A stretch of DNA of 64,000 bases from Bacteroidota bacterium (GTDB lineage: Bacteria; Bacteroidota; Bacteroidia; Bacteroidales; UBA12077): assembly GCA_020444275.1 (NCBI GenBank), contig JAHLLG010000002.1, forward strand, positions 545,991 through 609,990, given 5' to 3'. The notes beneath the pieces are model-generated. The model saw nothing but the letters and a program-made list of their open reading frames with translations, did not search any database and was not told the origin of the DNA. Positions 62,453-64,000 of the stretch are shown piece after piece (within the stretch, counting starts at the first letter, position 1; every line of letters starts with the position of its first letter). The position numbers and the translations under genes are program-made.

Positions 62453-63334
62453 ATGAAAAAGATATATTTATTAGCCATTCCACTATTTTTTGCAGCATGC
62501 AATGGAAATGATAATGGTTCAGATGCTTACGGAAACTTCGAAGCGAAAGAAATAATCGTAAGTGCAGAAGCACAAGGTAAAATATTAGAGTTTAAAATAG
62601 AAGAAGGCGAAACTCTTTCCAAAAATCAGTATGTTGGAGTTATTGATACTATTACTTTATCAATTCAAAAAGAGCAGCTTATGGCACAAAAAAATGCTGT
62701 TGCGTCAAAACTAACCAATATACGAGCTCAAATTGCAGTTCAGGAAGAGCAGAAATCAACACTGAAAACTGAAAAAGAGAGGATTGAAAACCTGTATAAT
62801 GAAAATGCCGCAACAAAACAGCAATATGATGATATCCAAGGCAAATATGATGTTTTAGTAAAACAAATTGAAGCAACAAAAACCCAAATATTATCGGTTA
62901 CACGAGAAATGCAGGTTATCGATAAACAAATTAAGTTACTCAATGAGCAAATTAGAAGGGCAAAAATTATTAATCCTGTAAACGGAACGGTATTGGAAAA
63001 ATATCTTGAAGAGAATGAAATTGCAGTAACAGGCAAAGCGCTATATAAAATTGCCCGCCTTGATGAAATAGAACTGCGTGTATATGTAAGTGGTGCTCAA
63101 TTGCCCAATGTTAAACTGGGCCAAAAAGTCAGTGTTTTTGTTGATAAAGACAAAGAAACAAACCAGGAGTATGAAGGGGAAGTATTTTGGATTTCTGAAC
63201 AGGCTGAGTTTACACCTAAAATCATTCAAACCAAAGAGGAGCGTGTGAATATGGTATATGCAGTAAAAATACGCGTTAAAAACGATGGCAAACTAAAAAT
63301 TGGAATGCCCGGAGAGGCAAAGTTTAATAAATAA
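62453..63334 (+). CDS. HlyD-family membrane fusion lipoprotein
   Basis: 293 residues. The signal ends in the lipobox FAAC (Cys16), so the protein is a lipoprotein. Barrel-sandwich halves flank a long helical hairpin: first half VSAEAQGKILEFKIEEGETL (about residues 35-60), hairpin about 70-170, second half INPVNGTVLEKYLEENEIAV, then the beta-barrel domain. This YbhG/EmrA-like adaptor links the ABC exporter to TolC. It lies 75 bases after the TolC gene in the same direction. Confidence 0.93.
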   Translation: MKKIYLLAIPLFFAACNGNDNGSDAYGNFEAKEIIVSAEAQGKILEFKIEEGETLSKNQYVGVIDTITLSIQKEQLMAQKNAVASKLTNIRAQIAVQEEQKSTLKTEKERIENLYNENAATKQQYDDIQGKYDVLVKQIEATKTQILSVTREMQVIDKQIKLLNEQIRRAKIINPVNGTVLEKYLEENEIAVTGKALYKIARLDEIELRVYVSGAQLPNVKLGQKVSVFVDKDKETNQEYEGEVFWISEQAEFTPKIIQTKEERVNMVYAVKIRVKNDGKLKIGMPGEAKFNK

Positions 63335-63432
63335 ATGGTCAAATTGTTAAATGGCAGAACAGTTCAAGGGTGCAAACTTTGCGACTTTGCGAGATAAAAT
63401 GGAGTTGCAACCAGAAACCATCAATAGTTAAA
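63335..63432 (+). other. Short intergenic stretch with tandem 8-mer
   Basis: The 98 bases between the HlyD and ABC genes contain two tandem copies of ACTTTGCG (63376-63391). No terminator is seen, so the operon should read through. Confidence 0.55.
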
Positions 63433-64000
63433 ATGATTAAACAAACAAAACATATTATAAAAGTAAATCAGCTCAGAAAATCTTACGAAAAAGTAGAAGC
63501 CGTAAAAGGAGTAAGTTTTTCTGTTTCAAACGGTGAGCTGTTCGGATTAATTGGCCCTGATGGTGCCGGCAAAACGAGTATTTTCCGAATTCTAACTACT
63601 CTCATGTTTCCTACCGATGGTAACGTTTCAATGATGGATTTAGATGTAGTTAAGGATTACAGGTTTATACGAAATAACCTGGGTTATATGCCACAGCGAT
63701 TTTCATTGTACCAGGATTTATCGGTTGAAGAAAATCTGGCATTTTTTGCCCGTATTTTTGGAACAACTATAGAAGAAAACTACGATCTGATTAAAGATAT
63801 TTATATTCAGATTGAGCCTTTTAAAAAAAGGTTGGCTGGTCAACTTTCAGGTGGAATGAAACAAAAACTGGCACTTTCCTGTGCATTGATTCATAGTCCT
63901 GAAATTTTAATTCTGGACGAACCAACTACCGGCGTTGATGCAGTGTCGCGAAAAGAATTCTGGGAAATGTTAATCCGGTTAAAAGAAAAGGGAATTACCA
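63433..64000 (+). CDS. ABC transporter ATP-binding protein (3' end outside window)
   Basis: 189 complete codons are present from ATG 63433 and the frame is still open at the window end. Walker A GPDGAGKTS, Q-loop MPQRFSLYQDLS, signature LSGGMKQKLALS and Walker B ILILDEPTTGVD are all visible. The sequence resembles YbhF/CcmA-type drug-efflux ATPases; in YbhF a second ABC domain follows, which cannot be checked here. With TetR, TolC and HlyD before it, it completes most of a tripartite ABC efflux pump; ABC2 permeases should follow. Confidence 0.95.
   Translation, partial: MIKQTKHIIKVNQLRKSYEKVEAVKGVSFSVSNGELFGLIGPDGAGKTSIFRILTTLMFPTDGNVSMMDLDVVKDYRFIRNNLGYMPQRFSLYQDLSVEENLAFFARIFGTTIEENYDLIKDIYIQIEPFKKRLAGQLSGGMKQKLALSCALIHSPEILILDEPTTGVDAVSRKEFWEMLIRLKEKGIT

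Overview
The window is about 64 kb of an AT-rich genome from the Bacteroidota. Evidence: two proteins with C-terminal sorting domains of the type IX secretion system (T9SS), Bacteroidota-type promoters (TTTG about 19-21 bases upstream of TAnnTTTG), a FtsX/MacB-type permease, hybrid TPR-histidine kinases, and a Reg_prop/Y_Y_Y sensor protein. A free-living, perhaps marine, Bacteroidales/Marinilabiliales-like organism fits, but genus cannot be read from the sequence. No transposase, integrase, plasmid or phage structural gene is visible.

Left part (1-17.1 kb): the 3' part of an ABC permease gene; endonuclease III (nth); two adjacent paralogous TPR-sensor histidine kinases; an ABC-F ATPase; a 1559-residue secreted metallophosphoesterase with three repeats of an OB-like plus cohesin-like unit and a T9SS tail; chorismate synthase (aroC); and a PrsW-family membrane protein with a TPR-like N-terminal half.

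Middle (17.3-45.4 kb): the outstanding region. Eight consecutive same-strand paralogous genes encode large secreted Gly/Asn/Ser-rich fibre-like proteins. Every one carries 2-4 copies of a near-invariant 16-residue motif, KGKVGGFAISGRSPNK (A or S, I or V), in a 38-40 residue module; I count 24 copies. The module sits between one of two N-terminal domains (type A, a FNYQ-type domain, genes 1-5; type B, an AMLDV-type domain, genes 6-8) and one of two repeat stalks (14-residue YadA-head-like repeats, genes 2 and 6; 16-17 residue N-V-F-I-G-x-x-(A/S)-G repeats, the others). C-termini vary: peptidase S74/intramolecular chaperone-like, coiled coil, a short beta domain, or a phage-tail-like domain. Type A genes are mostly separated by Rho-independent terminators. 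The type B genes are packed with 5-26 base gaps into an apparent operon ending in a 2090-residue, 16-Ig-domain T9SS protein. I infer a modular surface-fibre or adhesin locus; function is unproven.

Right part (45.5-64 kb): a membrane Reg_prop/Y_Y_Y/SpoIIE-phosphatase sensor; a six-helix membrane protein; a small outer-membrane beta-barrel; tRNA-Arg(ACG); an AsmA-family protein with a charged coiled-coil tail; ribosomal protein L19; an SRPBCC-GyrI-like fusion; a C69 peptidase; an iron alcohol dehydrogenase; anmK with an unknown secreted protein; and, at the edge, a TetR-controlled efflux operon (TetR, TolC, HlyD lipoprotein, ABC ATPase cut by the window end) with two matching palindromic operator candidates.
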